Shown here piece by piece: positions 50,018 to 61,826 of a stretch of DNA of 64,000 bases; the stretch's first letter is position 1, and each line of letters opens with the position of its first letter. The notes under the pieces are model-generated. The model did not search any database. It saw nothing but the letters and a program-made list of their open reading frames with translations, and was not told the origin of the DNA. The position numbers and the translations under genes are program-made. Where the stretch lies: NCBI GenBank assembly GCA_002077045.2, contig KZ111144.1:403483-467482 (forward strand). The letters are read 5' to 3'. Origin of the DNA: Rachicladosporium sp. CCFEE 5018 (lineage: Eukaryota; Ascomycota; Dothideomycetes; Cladosporiales; Cladosporiaceae).

Positions 50018-52535
50018 CGGAGTCCGATGAGGGCGTCCAGACGCGCCCAGAAAGAGTTACAGGTGTATGATGAGAGTCCAGTAGTAGGTCATAGGTCTCC
50101 TATCTTGGTCCGGGTCGCCGGTGACAGTGTGGTTCTAATCCGGGAGGAAGAACTGATCGAAGGCTCCTGAACTGTGATGTGTACATTGCCTGGTATGTTC
50201 GCGACGGCAGAAATGCTGCAGTCTGAATCGAGATCTCGAACCGAGTCCCGTGACGAGTGTAAGTGGCGAGTTGACGTCGTTAGTAATGAAGTGGCTGTGA
50301 TGTCCTTTGGAAAGGTGCAGAAGCAGTAAGAGGAGGTTGGTGGAGGGTGATGAGCGAGTATTATGCGTGCCGAGTGGTCAAGCGAGGCTAGTACGGGAGA
50401 ATGCGCAAGGACGCTGCCCTGGACAAAGCGTGGCGCAATTTGACTCTGGGAGAGAGTCGGGACGGTTTGGGCGGAAGGCGGACCGGTGGCAAACAGGAGT
50501 CCAATTAGACGGCGTTGTGCGGTGAGTTCGATATGAGGTTCACGATGAGTCTTGAGGAATAGGAGGTGTCGCTCAACAATTCCAGTGCTGTGTGGGCGAA
50601 GACGAGGGATGCATGCCACACATGCACTGCATGCACAGCGGCCCGTCGAGGAGATGCGAGCTATCGCACGCGGCGCGAAATACCACCGCCAATTGCGAAA
50701 GAGAGATGAAGTGAAATAGATGTATCGACGTGCTGGCACGCATGCACGTCACGAGGTGAGGCCGCTTGAAGATAGACCACCTTGTAACACTGGCATTTAC
50801 CAGGTAGTTCTCGCTGCAACCTTCTCGTAAGCATCGGCGTACTTCGCCACGTACGACCGTGTCCTGCTCAATGCGGCCGTGCTCACTCCAGCAATATGCG
50901 AGTCATCCTTGATAAGCACTGTTGCTGAGAGGAGCGCGCTGTTGTCTTGCCACAGCGCTCGGCCTCGTTCATCTCAAGCTGCACTCGTCCGTTCGTTCTA
51001 TGCTCAGAGCCCGCTCACAGCAGCAGTTCATGCTCTCTGCCACATCATGGCCACGCACGCAACGCGCACCAATCGCAGGGTTTCCTGCAGCGCTCCGATA
51101 TGCACGGCAGTCGATCCAGCTCAGACGTGCGCAAGGCTGCATTAGCGCCCTGTACCGCCTGACATGGATTTGCAAAGTGGTGTGGTGCCATGGATGTGGG
51201 CGAGGAGGATACGAGTCTACTGTAAATTACTTGGAGATGTCCCAGGATCCCCACGGACGTTGTGCATCTCGCTTGTCGCGCCCGTTGCGCTCGCACGGTT
51301 CATGTCTTGATCAGCATCGTTAGAGCCGCAAACGGTCAACATTGTGGCGGTTTGGGTGAGCCTCGCGTTGACAGCTCCGACTCGACAGCAACTTGCACCT
51401 CCCTTTGCTCAGCAGCTACCTCCGGACAAGGCCAAGCTGATAGAAGCCGCTACTCATCAATCTACTGGTCATGGAGGCACCTTTGTGTGGTGCTACACCA
51501 AGCCTCGCAGTAACGCTGCGCTAGAACCCGGCCTCGTGTCTTCCGCCGGGCGCCAGCAGGCCATAGAACAACAAGGGAGGTACCGCGGTGGTCTGATTGG
51601 CCTGAAATTCATCAACAGATGCCGTGATTGGGTGCTTTGTGCAGCGCCAGATGTCTGGCTACCCAAAGTGGCATCGACAACAAAACCGCTGGCAGTAGGC
51701 GGTCAGTGTGATGTTGACATGATCCTGTTGCAGTAGCGGATTTGTCGCGTGCTGAATTGCTATAGCTGGCGCAGCCTCTCCAACGTACTGGGGTGGGGTC
51801 TTGACCGCTCTCTTGATTGAGTGTCAAAGCAGGCTTTTGAAGCGAAAAGGAAGAGCGGTCTGTTGGAGGACTTGCAGTTCATCGGTCCAGACCTCTGCTC
51901 TTGACATTGCGACGAGATGAGTCCGACGATGCTCCCGTACCTAGCTTGTTGTCTACCCGACCAGAAGCCTTGTCGCAGACCCGTGCGTACAAACATATCA
52001 TGCGAGGCGCCTTGTACCCCAGTGTGGCGACCTGGCAACTCGCATCGATCCGTCCGAACGCGACGGCCCTGCGAATCTGTACGACATGAAGGGCTTCAAT
52101 ATGCAAGGCATATGCTCGAAAGAGATACAGGAAAAGCCTCTGAGACCTGTAGTACCCTCGGCTCTGAGAGATGGCATGCTAGTACGCGCTTTGCGGTCTC
52201 TGTGCTTGTGTTGATAGTACTGAAGGGTCGATGTAAACGAAAGGGATAGCAAATTGACACCTGCATTGGATTAGGTCTGGATGCCAATTTCAATGAGTGA
52301 CATATCGTCGTTAGATCCTATATCATAAGAGTAGAAGGCAGGAGCGTTCCATTAGTGAGTGAGGAAATTACGACCCTGCAGAACTCACTCCATAAATGTA
52401 TCTGTCACTCGGGCGAGCGCAATACAACATCAGTTGTACGCTTGGTGGGTCTCTTGGGAGATTGAAGCACATATCCTGAATCTCTGCAGTCTACTTCCCA
52501 TCCGCCCACGCAGTTACACAGTACCGCTTTCGCGC
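50018..52535. other. 2.5-kb region without a supported gene (copy 2)
   Basis: The equivalent of 26678-29171. It contains a 44-bp segment (about 50411-50454) absent from copy 1 and a 130-codon open frame (51344-51736) that copy 1 interrupts twice. No convincing gene model can be drawn. Confidence 0.45.
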
Positions 52536-53362
52536 TCAGAATTGTACGCCCGTACTGAGTGCTCCATCGACCAAGATGTTAGATCCTGTCACAAAGCCAG
52601 CCTTATCGCTGGCTAGGAAGACACATACGTTCGCAATCTCTTCGGGCTTCCCCATACGTCCACTAGGATTCTGAGCCATGGAGGCTTTAAAGAGATCCGG
52701 TAGACGCCTTTCTATATCTCCCCACACCCCGTCTTCGATGTAGATGTTGCCCGGGGAAACAGTATTGGCCCTGATGCCCTTCGCCGCGTGTACATGAGCC
52801 AACTGACAGGTATAGTGGATGATGGCGGCCTTGAATGGACCGTACGGACCGGGCTGGGAAGTGAAGTCGATGATACGGCCGGACACCGAAGAGATTGTGA
52901 TGATGTTGCCTTTGGTCTTCTCAAGATGCGGCAAAGCGGCGTTGACCATGTGAACGGTGCCCATCATGTCAGTCTGGAATCCATTCTGCCATGCCGCGGG
53001 ATCGTTTTCGGTGGCTAATGCGCTGACGTTTGCGACAATCACGTCAATGCGACCGCTTTGCGAGGCACACGAGGTGACCCATTCCTTGATGCTCTCTGCA
53101 TTGGTGACATCGACTGCTGCGCCAATGGCCTTGTTACCCGGATACGCCTCTGCTAGCTTATCGTTCGAAGCTTTGACGTTGTCTTGACTACGGGAACAGA
53201 AGTGTACTATTGCGCCCTCGTCGAGGAAGCTTTTGACGATGGACCGTCCAATACCTTTCGTCCCGCCTAGGCAATCAGTCAGCCTATGCACGTTTCAAAC
53301 CGCGAGGATAGAGACGCCGTACCAGTGATGAGCACTACCTTGCCTTCAAGGCCGAGATGCAT
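52536..53362 (-). CDS. short-chain dehydrogenase/reductase (copy 2, complete), two exons
   Basis: Exon 1 (53362-53323, 40 nt) and exon 2 (53266-52536) are joined by a 56-bp GTACGG...CTAG intron, giving 256 residues. Splicing completes the nucleotide-binding motif: MHLGLEGKVVLITG then GTKGIGRS. The FCSRS stretch at the end of the second strand, with Arg after Ser, suggests NADP(H). The catalytic Ser lies in ISSVSG and the Tyr-Lys pair in YGPFKAA; the C-terminus has the usual GSNILVDGA ending. This is a classical SDR of fungal secondary or lipid metabolism type; the substrate cannot be inferred. The first part extends past the end of the repeat, so this is the only full copy. Confidence 0.88.
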
Positions 53363-53674
53363 TGTGAGTTCGGAGCGCGGAAGCTGTATGTTTTGGCAGC
53401 ACTGTCACAAGTATCAAGTATGGTGAAGGTGACTTATCAGATGCAGCAAGAGTGATGAGAAACTGCCGAGCTACCTCTCCACATTTATCGAATGACGGCA
53501 TTCCGGAGACGGAAGGAGCCTCGCAAGTTGCTCAAGGTATCACAGGCGAATTCGTTGTTGTTGCATGCTGCCCATGATGCGCCAGACTTGTTGATGTTCG
53601 AGGTTGATGTCGATACCGATGTACGCTCGCTCGCAAAGGTGGTGCCTTGCCCGAATGCTGCAGGCCTCGCATGC
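53363..53674. other. intergenic spacer
   Basis: About 310 bp between the dehydrogenase start and the SNARE stop, both on the minus strand. Nothing is recognisable. Confidence 0.4.
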
Positions 53675-54457
53675 TCACTTCAACACTATGATCAGGAGGA
53701 GAAGCACACATATCAGGATACCGATTGTGATCCAGCTCCAATTGCCCTTGCTCTTCCGGGCTACATTGCCTAATCGCCTCCTCGCTCGGTCCAGAATGCT
53801 CTGATGGCGGTCGACTCCGCTCTCGACGTCCGTGAGCAACTCGTTCTGCTCATCCAACTCATCCCCCATCTGTATGCCCAGCATGCGCTGACGACCAATG
53901 CTTTGACCTAGCGTGTTCAGTTGCTCGTCCTGATCTTGCAAGACCTGCTTGTGGTATGTGTGGATCTGCTGGTTCGAAAGGTCGGTCTGATCTGGCGCCG
54001 ATGGCTCGTCGCTGTAGCCTTGTTGCTCAGAGAAGAGAGCTGCTCGATTTGCTGTATCCACTGCGTCCTCTGCATCGTCATTGTCTCGAAAGCGCACGCT
54101 CTTACTCCTCCGAGGTTGTGACGGCCTGCTTTGCGCTGCCTCGAAGTCGGCCTGCAGGGCCGGGTCATTGGGTTTGGAAGTCGCTACGGAAGGTGGCGCA
54201 GTGCCGTGGTACTGCCTGTATAATTCGTTGTACTGCTTTCGTAATGGTACTACACCGTTCGCTGCTTCATCCGATTGACTTCCGTGCGACTCAAGCTGTT
54301 GCAATCCCTGGTCCAAGGACTGCAATGACTGCGAGATCGTCCCATCTTGCTTATCCGCCTCCAATCCCAGGGATTTCGCTCTCTGTCGCTCTAGCAGCGA
54401 GAGCTTCAAGTGATCCGCCAGAAGTAGGAGCTGTTGGGGGGTCGCGGGAGCTGTCAT
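53675..54457 (-). CDS. Syn8/syntaxin-8-like Qc-SNARE
   Basis: 260 residues from the ATG at 54457. The N-terminus (QQLLLLADHLKLSLLERQRA) matches the start of fungal Syn8-type SNAREs, which is why I prefer this Met to the in-frame one at 54607, which would add 50 unlikely residues. A SNARE motif occupies about residues 165-230, with the zero-layer Gln expected in the DELDEQNELL segment. A single C-terminal membrane anchor (WSWITIGILICVLLLLIIVL) ends the protein. It would act in endosomal or late-Golgi membrane fusion as the Qc member of a SNARE bundle. Confidence 0.83.
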   Translation of the reverse strand: MTAPATPQQLLLLADHLKLSLLERQRAKSLGLEADKQDGTISQSLQSLDQGLQQLESHGSQSDEAANGVVPLRKQYNELYRQYHGTAPPSVATSKPNDPALQADFEAAQSRPSQPRRSKSVRFRDNDDAEDAVDTANRAALFSEQQGYSDEPSAPDQTDLSNQQIHTYHKQVLQDQDEQLNTLGQSIGRQRMLGIQMGDELDEQNELLTDVESGVDRHQSILDRARRRLGNVARKSKGNWSWITIGILICVLLLLIIVLK

Positions 54458-54983
54458 CGTAGACGAAGTTGCTGATGGCTGAGGACAAGCTTGAGGCAGT
54501 CCAGGGTCTCTTCGGTCACGCTGTCCGCTTGCTGATCCAGAGGCAAGATCGTAGCTGATATGCACGCAGCGTGAAAGGTACAGGTCATAAGTGTTGATCA
54601 CAGGCATCCAGAATCGAGATGCTGGTGCTTACATAACGCCTTCGATGGTCTGTGCGCGCAGGGCCCCCAACGAACGAGGATTGCGAAGTGAGGTCACTCG
54701 GCTCGTGGGAGCATGCAACGCGTTGAGTGATAGTCTCAGTGCGAGTGGTAGTCACTAAGTGGTCTCCAGGAGATATACATTTGCGTCATCTGGGCCAGAG
54801 TTGTGGAATCGCCCTCGGGGCCGAACTGCGTGCCATATATGATGATGCTTCGTCGACACCAGTGACTCGACAACGGCGTTCAGCTCGTTCAAGACGCACA
54901 CGATGTTGACGAAACCAAGTAGTCCGAGCCACTGTCGTCAGAGCCTAATTCTCAAGCATAGTGGTAGCCTGCATTGTGAGGAT
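54458..54983. other. intergenic spacer
   Basis: Between the SNARE start and the REV7 stop, both on the minus strand. No gene is seen. Confidence 0.4.
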
Positions 54984-55658
54984 TCACCCGTCCGGAACAT
55001 CGCCCCCAGCTTCCTCGATCCAGGCTTCGAACTTCATCTCACCAGCATTGATCGCACGCAGAGGTGTAGTCTTCGCCGTCGAGATTCTTGCTGCAGCCCC
55101 ACCCTGTTCATCATCTGCCACCTGCGCAGGAATCCATGGCTGCGGGTGACTGACAGGTGCCAGTGCTTCTGGCTTTAACTCGATCGCAACGGTGAACGTA
55201 GATCCTTCAGGAGCAGGTTGCAGGCTCGTGCTGCTCGCTGTGAGTTTGCTCAGCGTTGCTCTGAACTGCTCCTCCATGTCGACGATAGGTAAAATTGACT
55301 GCGGCTCATCGGCATCGCCACTCTGCAGCAGAGTGTCCAGATCGTCGACGGGTACGTCAGGAAACCTCGAGACGTCGAATACGAAACGTTCAAGTGGTTT
55401 ACTGTCTTTCATGAAGATCACCACTGCCACGGAGTGCACTCGGCCCTTAAGCAGTTCACCCTCGATCGCAGTGACAGCATCGTTGATCCATCCGCAGACT
55501 TTAGGGTGTCTGTTCTGCTTGACGGGAAAGTTGTACTTGCGTGCCGACAAGAAGGAGGTCTTCGGGTAAACCGATCGTTCCCAGAGGATCGTATGAATAG
55601 CGACCGTGAGGAAGTCGGTGAAAGCGGTGATCAGGGTGCGGAATGTCGTCTCCGCCAT
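54984..55658 (-). CDS. REV7: HORMA-domain protein Rev7/MAD2L2-like
   Basis: 224 residues, intronless. The HORMA hallmarks are FLTVAIHTILWERSVYP near the N-terminus, SARKYNFPVKQNRHP after it, and FVFDV with the C-terminal safety-belt region rich in short strands ending ISTAKTTPLRAI. Rev7 is the accessory subunit of DNA polymerase zeta in translesion synthesis. Mad2 is the main alternative, but the VYP motif and the short acidic insert before the belt favour Rev7. The length is normal. It is divergently arranged with the importin gene. Confidence 0.85.
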   Translation of the reverse strand: MAETTFRTLITAFTDFLTVAIHTILWERSVYPKTSFLSARKYNFPVKQNRHPKVCGWINDAVTAIEGELLKGRVHSVAVVIFMKDSKPLERFVFDVSRFPDVPVDDLDTLLQSGDADEPQSILPIVDMEEQFRATLSKLTASSTSLQPAPEGSTFTVAIELKPEALAPVSHPQPWIPAQVADDEQGGAAARISTAKTTPLRAINAGEMKFEAWIEEAGGDVPDG

Positions 55659-56122
55659 GCATGGCTAGTCCTCTACTCAGTAAGCAATCCAGTCCGTAAC
55701 CAATAGCTTCTGAGCGATAGCAGTACTTTCGCTAAACACCTCTGTAGGTAGTGTATGGTCAAGTCTTTGATGTGAAGACGAGGAAAGTGCGCCCCACACG
55801 TGGCACTCTCGTGTTTTGTAGATTTTGGTGTCACCCTAACCTTGCATGTGTGACATCCACATTCTTCCAATCGCCTTCAGAACAGTACAACTTAGATCAA
55901 ATATAATGATCAGATTTCGCAATAACGGCAGGAGAACTCCTTGAAAGGGATTCAACAACGATTCATAATACCTGGCGAAGATAATCGCAGCGATTCACAG
56001 GGCTGATTAAATTGGCATATCGCCAAGGTCGTCACGGTGTTGTGGCAACGTCAACATCGATGAGGTCTTCCAGCCGTTGATGATCACGGCTGCAGTCAAG
56101 TAGAGCGGGCTGAAAACCCGCC
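55659..56122. promoter_or_regulatory. divergent promoter between REV7 and the importin gene
   Basis: 464 bp that must hold both promoters. I see AT-richer sequence around 55890-55990 but no diagnostic site. Confidence 0.4.
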
Positions 56123-59100
56123 ATGGAACAGCAAATCGTGCGCCTGCTCACTGAGACACAGTCCTCGCAGGACAGTCTTCGGAAGAATGCAGAGTGGCAA
56201 CTCAAGCAGCAGTACGGCAATGCCGACTTCCCTCTGGCTCTTGTAGCGATCGGGCATCACGGAGATGTACCATTGGAGGTCCGACAAAGCGCGTTGCTTT
56301 ACCTGAAAACATTCGTACTGGCATGCTGGTCGCAGCAATTCGAGGATTTCGGTGGGCAACTCTACGGTGATGAGGCGAAGAAAGCGCAAGTGCGACAGTC
56401 ATTGCTCGATCTGGCGTTGAGTGGTCGCGATGAGCGCAAGATCAAGAGTGCTGCCGGGCTGGTGGTGAGCAAAATCGCCACGGCAGACTTCCCAGATCAG
56501 TGGCCGGAGCTCCTGCCGACTGTACTCAACGTAGTCGCTTCAGGAGCTGACGCGCAGCTTCACGGTGCACTCAAAGTTCTCAATGAGCTTGTCGATGACT
56601 GCTTCAACGAGGAGCAGTTTTTCAAAGTCGCGCAGGATCTGGTAAAAGCTGTGTATGAAGTTGCGATCGATGAGCGAAAGCGACCGAATCTGCGAGCTCT
56701 CGCGGTGTCGGTCTTTCGATCCACGTTCGATACACTAGAGATGGTGATGGAGGATCACAAGGTTGAAGTCAAAGGATTCGCTGAGCAAGCGCTGAAAGCA
56801 TGGATCCCGTTCTTCGTCACGGTCTTGAAGTCCGCATTACCACCTGCGCCTGCACGTGAAGGTCAGGACGGTGACAGTGGCGCTGCTGAGGTGCACAGAG
56901 GATCTCTGGCTCTGAAGCTGCAGGTCGTCAAGGTATTGATGCGCATCCGATCACTGTTTCCAGCAATGCTGGCGCCGCAAAGTCCTGACCTATTCTCTGC
57001 GACGTGGTCTGAGCTCTCCAGCCTCCGGCAAGAATATCACCTGATGTACATCGAAGACGACTGGCAAGGCCGCCTGGAGGACGCGGACGGCCTGCCATAC
57101 ACGCTGGACTTCTTGGTCCTCGAAGAGCTAGACTTTATGCAAGCGTGCCTACGAGCACCGCCTGTGCGGAAGGAGCTAGAGCAGCAACTACAGAAGGCAA
57201 ACCCTGGCGACTCGACTTGGATCACCGAGGTTCTGGCAATCGCTGAAGCATATTCTCAGATCACGGTCGAAGAAGAAGGCCTGTGGGAAATCGACGTGAA
57301 CATCTTCCTTTCCGAGGAAGCCAATGTGACTGCAAATTACACACCACGAACGGCTTGCGGTGACTTGGTTATCAAGCTAGGAGAATGGCTAAGTGGTCTG
57401 ACAACAGAAAGCTTGCTTCTCTACACAAGGACGCTATACGAAAGTAATGCTTCCTGGAAGGCGAAGGAAGCCGCGCTGTATCTGCTGAACCAACTTCTTG
57501 GAGACTTTCAAGACGTCGATAAGCAGATGAGCCCACAGACCTCCAACGGGTATGTCGACTTCATGAGATACGCCACAAGAGAGCAGGAGGCTTTCTTAAG
57601 AGCGCGCGGCTTCTTGGTCGCTGGCAGCTTGGCGAGAACATCAGGCGACACGATCTTCCCTATCGCTGCTACCCTCATGCAGGAATCGCTGAATGCCATC
57701 AACAACGACGGCTCGGAAGTGGTGAAGGTCGCGTGTATTCGCTCTTTGCAATACTATCTCGCGGCGCTACCGCCTGCAAGCACGCATCCGCTGCAGCCAT
57801 CGATTATTGCCGCTGTGGGCAGCTTCTTGAGTACCCAGGAGATTTCGGATCTGACTGACAGCGACGATCTGCTTATCACTGTGATCGAAACACTGAGGGA
57901 TGCGATCCTGCTTGATACACGGACGTGTCTGACTGGCGGTGGCGTCGACTTGCTGTTCACAGTAGCTAGCCAAGGAGCAACCAACTTCCAGATCGCATTA
58001 CTTGTGACGGAGACCTTTGAAGAGATTGCAAGCACCATCTCAGCTACTGGACCTGTCGAGTACGAGCAGCTAGCGAGCAAGGTCCTGCCATCGCTGATGG
58101 GCGCTTTTGATGTCGCCGGATTGACAGAGGAGAATGCTCTTGCGAATCTGGCAGCCGAACTATTGTCAGTGCTTGCAGCAGAAGGCACAACGCCGATGCC
58201 GCCGAACTTCGTAGCAACTTGTATGCCACGGCTGAATCGGTTACTACTGGGTTCACAGGACGAAGAGCTACTAAAGGCTGCCACCTCTGCTGTAAAGCAC
58301 ATGCTGCATCATGATCCCGAGCAGGTGTTCTCGTGGCACGACGAAGCAGGTAGGGGCGGGTTGGAAGTCGTGCTGATCATCATCGACCGCTTGCTGAACC
58401 CAGCTGTTGAAGACAATGGCGCATCGGAGGTCGGAGGGTTGGCAGCTGAGCTGGTGGAGAAGGCCGGACCAGAGAAGCTGGGTCCGTACTTGATGCAACT
58501 GCTCCGAGCTGTAGCTGCAAGGCTCGGGACTGCCACGCAAGCGCAATTCATTCAGAGCCTGATACTGGTCTTTGCACGACTGTCTTTGATCTCAGCGCAT
58601 GAGGTGGTATCATTTCTCGCGGACCAGCAACTCGGCGACCAGAGTGGTCTGCAGGTCGTGATGAGCAAGTGGCTTGAGAACTCGGTCAACTTCGCAGGTT
58701 ACGACGAGATCAGACAGAAGTATGTTGCACTCGGCCTGCCCACATTGCAACCACTTACTGACCACATCACAGCGTCACGGCACTATCAAACCTCTACGCC
58801 CTCCGCGACCCACGCATACAAGCCATAGCCGTCAAGGGGGACCTCGTAGTGCCGCCTACAGCCCGTATCATGACACGCTCGCGCGCCAAAGCGAATCCAG
58901 ACACATACACGATGATCTCAGCCCAGCTTAAGATCCTCAAAGTGCTCGTCGACGAGCTACTGACAGCTTCCGGCAATCGTGCACTCGATGCCGAGACTGC
59001 AGAAGCACTGGACGAGGACGGCAGTGAAGATGAAGAATGGGAGGACGATGGCGATGGCTTCTTGGACCTTGGTGCCGGCATGACTAAGGCACAGCTCATG

Positions 59101-59268
59101 GCGCTCGGTGATGATGACGACCAGACGGCTGCTAGGGGCAGAGACGATGAGACGCAAGATTACTTGTTGGGCTGGTTCAGGGAGACTGCGGGGAAGGCTG
59201 GCTTTGCAGAGGACTTTGCGCAACTGTCGGCGGAGGAGCAGGAAAAGTTACGAGGGCTGAGCGGGTGA
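56123..59268 (+). CDS. importin-beta family karyopherin, Kap114/importin-9 type, two exons
   Basis: I read exon 1 as 56123-58719 and exon 2 as 58773-59268, with a 53-bp intron (58720-58772) having an ideal GTATGT donor, ACTGAC branch and CACAG end; the product is 1030 residues. Splicing turns YDEIRQ into YDEIRQNVTALSNLYALRDP, which matches how Kap114/importin-9 continues. Unspliced, the frame ends early with an implausible tail. The N-terminal importin-N region (TQSSQDSLRKNAEWQL) and many HEAT-like helix pairs are visible throughout, with an acidic loop (EDEEWEDDGDGFLDL) near the C-terminus as in Kap114. Family cargo includes TBP and core histones. Confidence 0.9.
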
Positions 59269-59840
59269 TGGCGTCGGTGAGAAGTCGCAATAGAGGAGAC
59301 AAGCAACGTGGCATGGCCACGACTTCCTGTGTAGACGGCATGTGATTGGCTGAGCTCATCTGTCAAGTACGAGATGTCAATGCCGTCCAGCCTGAGGCCA
59401 GCATACCTTCCACAATCGTCAGTCGGACTTGATCTCCTAGACTCTAGAATGTTGGTCGCATAATGACGATGTCTTCGCCCCAAACATGCTATCCTCCAAC
59501 ATGCCAAAGATCGGGAGAGTCGCTTGGCGATGAGCTATCAATAGCTCTCCCAAGCTGTCTACCCTGACTGCGCCTCGGCCCGCTACGCAAGCAGCATAGT
59601 ACGGTACATGTCAGCATCTTGTCGCATCTTCTGCAGCTCCCCAGCCAGCCTCAGATCGCGTGTCACAGACGAGGTAAGCGGTACTGCTATCCTTCTCTCA
59701 TCGTTCCAGCCTTTGTCTTTCAGCCCCAGACCTCATCGACAGCTGCGCCGGCAAGATAAGCGACTATCTGCACATCAGGAAAGCTCTCAGTCCCGCGCGC
59801 GACACACTTACAGCCATCGCGCGGCCTCGCGTCGCAGCAA
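59269..59840. other. intergenic spacer with possible 5'-leader intron
   Basis: About 570 bp upstream of the DUF7053-type gene. Around 59671-59707 the plus strand has GTAAGC...TTCCAG with a pyrimidine-rich interior, which could be an intron in the 5' untranslated region. No coding exon is supported. Confidence 0.35.
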
Positions 59841-61491
59841 ATGTCGAGCATGATGGGCAAGCGCACCGTCTACACCAAGATCACTCCTCTCCCACGCGAT
59901 GTGCCCCGGCAACTCGCGCTAGATATGCTGCACTCCCATGAAGAGGTGATCAAGATCAACCCTCTCGTGACCGGCGTTACGGCCCATCAATGCGCCTCGA
60001 GATGCTGCCTCGGACGAGTTCTTCGCCCAGTGGTACGAGATCAGCGAAATCATCACGTGGGGCTTTGGCATGAAGAAGAAGATCGCTTTCAAGGGGGTGT
60101 TCCACGATCTGCCGAATGGGCTACAGACGCACACATACGCGCCGATGGGTGTAGACTTGCGCAATAAGTGGACGGTGAGAGGCAATCAGCCGGGCGAGCC
60201 ACGGGAGCCGAGGGAGTTGGGGATTGATACGCCGCAGGAGGGGCTGTATTTGCGGGAGGATGTTGAGATCGTGTGTAATTTGGCCTTGACCGGCTTTGTG
60301 AAGAAGGAGATGAAAGCTGCAGCTGGAATTATGGTGGACCGCCTGACCCGAAAGGCGGAGATGTTGGATGAAGGGCGACTACACGCGATGTTCGAGAACG
60401 GCAGGCTGAAAACTGTGAACCCTGCAATAGCTCAGGACGGGCCAGACGACATGCTGCTGCATCACCGAGACACAACGCTCATAAAAAACAATGGCATGGA
60501 GAGCCCAGGAAGCCCCGGCTCCTCTTCGTCGCCCAGTATCTTCACCGCGACTACGAAGTACGAGAACTATCATGACCTGATGGACCGGAGAAGCGGGAAT
60601 AGTAATCATCGAGCGAGCTCGTACACGCCATCGTATCAGCAATCAGGCTATCAAGGTCCAGAGCGACAGTCGATCCCGGGTGCTGAGAAGACGCAACTCG
60701 AAACGATTCCAGCTTCAGCAATCGAGATGGACTCGGGATCATACTATCACCCACAGCAGCAGGGACAGAAGATGCTGAGCCCAAACACTCCCAGCTTTGC
60801 AGTAGAGATGGCGGATACGAGCATCTCGGCCGCCAACCCGCCGATGCCATCGCCTGGTGCTGAGAGACCTGCGCCACTGAATCCGCATCGAACAAGTGGT
60901 GTACCTTCACCGCAGCCCAGTCCGGGTCTAGTGCAAAGACATAGCTCATCACAAAGCTCCCATCAACCTCTCCCTCCCGGACCGCGAGCATCGAGTGGCA
61001 GCTTCAGCAGGCAACCGAATCCGCCATACCCAGCAGGTCAGTATCCTCAAGCTTCACCTCCAATCTCGCAGCAACAGCAACAGCAAGCACTCCCTCCACC
61101 TCCTCCTGGTCCATCCCCACAGCTCCAGCAAGGCCAGTTCCAACACCCTGCCCATCGACCCAGTCCGCCCGGCCAGCAAGGTCAATACCCACATCCCGCA
61201 AATCAACCCAGCCCGCCAGGCCAGCAAGCTCAGTACCAACAACCCGCGGGCCAACACAGCCAGCCGGGTCAGTACACCATCGCAAATCCCAGCCAAGGCT
61301 CGCCCTATAGTCAAGATCCGAACCAGCATCTCGCGAGTCAAGTGCAAGGTCTAGGGATACAGGATCCAAGAGCGCAGGCAGACGCAACTCAATTCGGGAC
61401 GAAAGGAGGTGTGAGCAAATGTCCAGTCTGTGGCAACTTTGAGGGCGACGAAGCGGCGGTGAGCCATCATGTTAGTAAGCATTTCTCGTAA
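59841..61491 (+). pseudogene. DUF7053-type protein with C2H2 zinc finger, apparent +1 frameshift
   Basis: The N-terminal frame (59841 to about 59984, KRTVYTKITPLPRDVPRQL to GVTA) and the downstream frame (INAPRDAASDEFFAQWYEI onward, from 59986) encode one continuous domain but differ by one base at the CCC at 59983-59985. There is no room for a GT-AG intron. With the shift the product would be about 549 residues. The first 150 form what I take to be the fungal DUF7053 domain (DLPNGLQTHTYAPMGVDLRNKW). A long disordered part contains Gln/Pro repeats with an HPA-(R/Q)PSPPGQQ-QY unit of about 17 residues. The last 22 residues form a C-x2-C-x12-H-x3-H finger (CPVC...HHVSKH). It may be a sequencing error or a true lesion; there is no second copy to compare. 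Confidence 0.7.
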
Positions 61492-61826
61492 TGAGGTGGA
61501 TGGAAGGAGAAAATAGGTGGTGTAATGATTTACGACTTGGAGTATAGGGCGCATTGGTTCTAGCGTTAGGCTTACTAGGGGTATAGTGTAGGTATAGCGC
61601 CGCTTCTCCAGAAGTCCGAACACTCTCCGGTGCTCGTATCAGCTTAGCTGCAGCAGTGAGTAGGATGTTGCCGTGCTCATGAGAGACGTGAGTTGTGAGT
61701 TAAGACACTCATACCACCTATGTCCTCCCCTGCCGATGTTCAGTGAGAGCTGCACTGTTGCAGGTGCAATTATAGTAGCAAAATAGCCTTGTGGACTTTT
61801 TGGAGAAACGGAGGTAGGCCGCCACT
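61492..61826. other. intergenic spacer between convergent genes
   Basis: 335 bp of shared 3' flank between the DUF7053-type gene and TYW1. Nothing specific is seen. Confidence 0.4.

Larger units (their letters stand above)
29811..53074 (+). repeat. copy 2 of the 23.3-kb duplicated block
   Basis: Direct repeat of 6427-29710. Its first base is the first base after the N gap, and homology to copy 1 ends at 53074 only because copy 1 runs out at the gap. Gene order and orientation are the same. The net length difference is 20 bp. Confidence 0.95.

Noticed and set aside
50089..50739. Minus-strand frame of 216 codons in copy 2
   Set aside because: The frame depends on a 44-bp segment missing from copy 1 and has no recognisable protein content.
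51344..51736. 130-codon frame in copy 2 as a small gene
   Set aside because: Copy 1 has two stops in the same frame and no domain is recognisable; kept only as part of a low-interest finding.
6427..53074. Recent adaptive tandem segmental duplication
   Set aside because: Both edges fall exactly at the assembly gap and the flanks are unique, so contig overlap explains it with fewer assumptions. Not excluded without reads.
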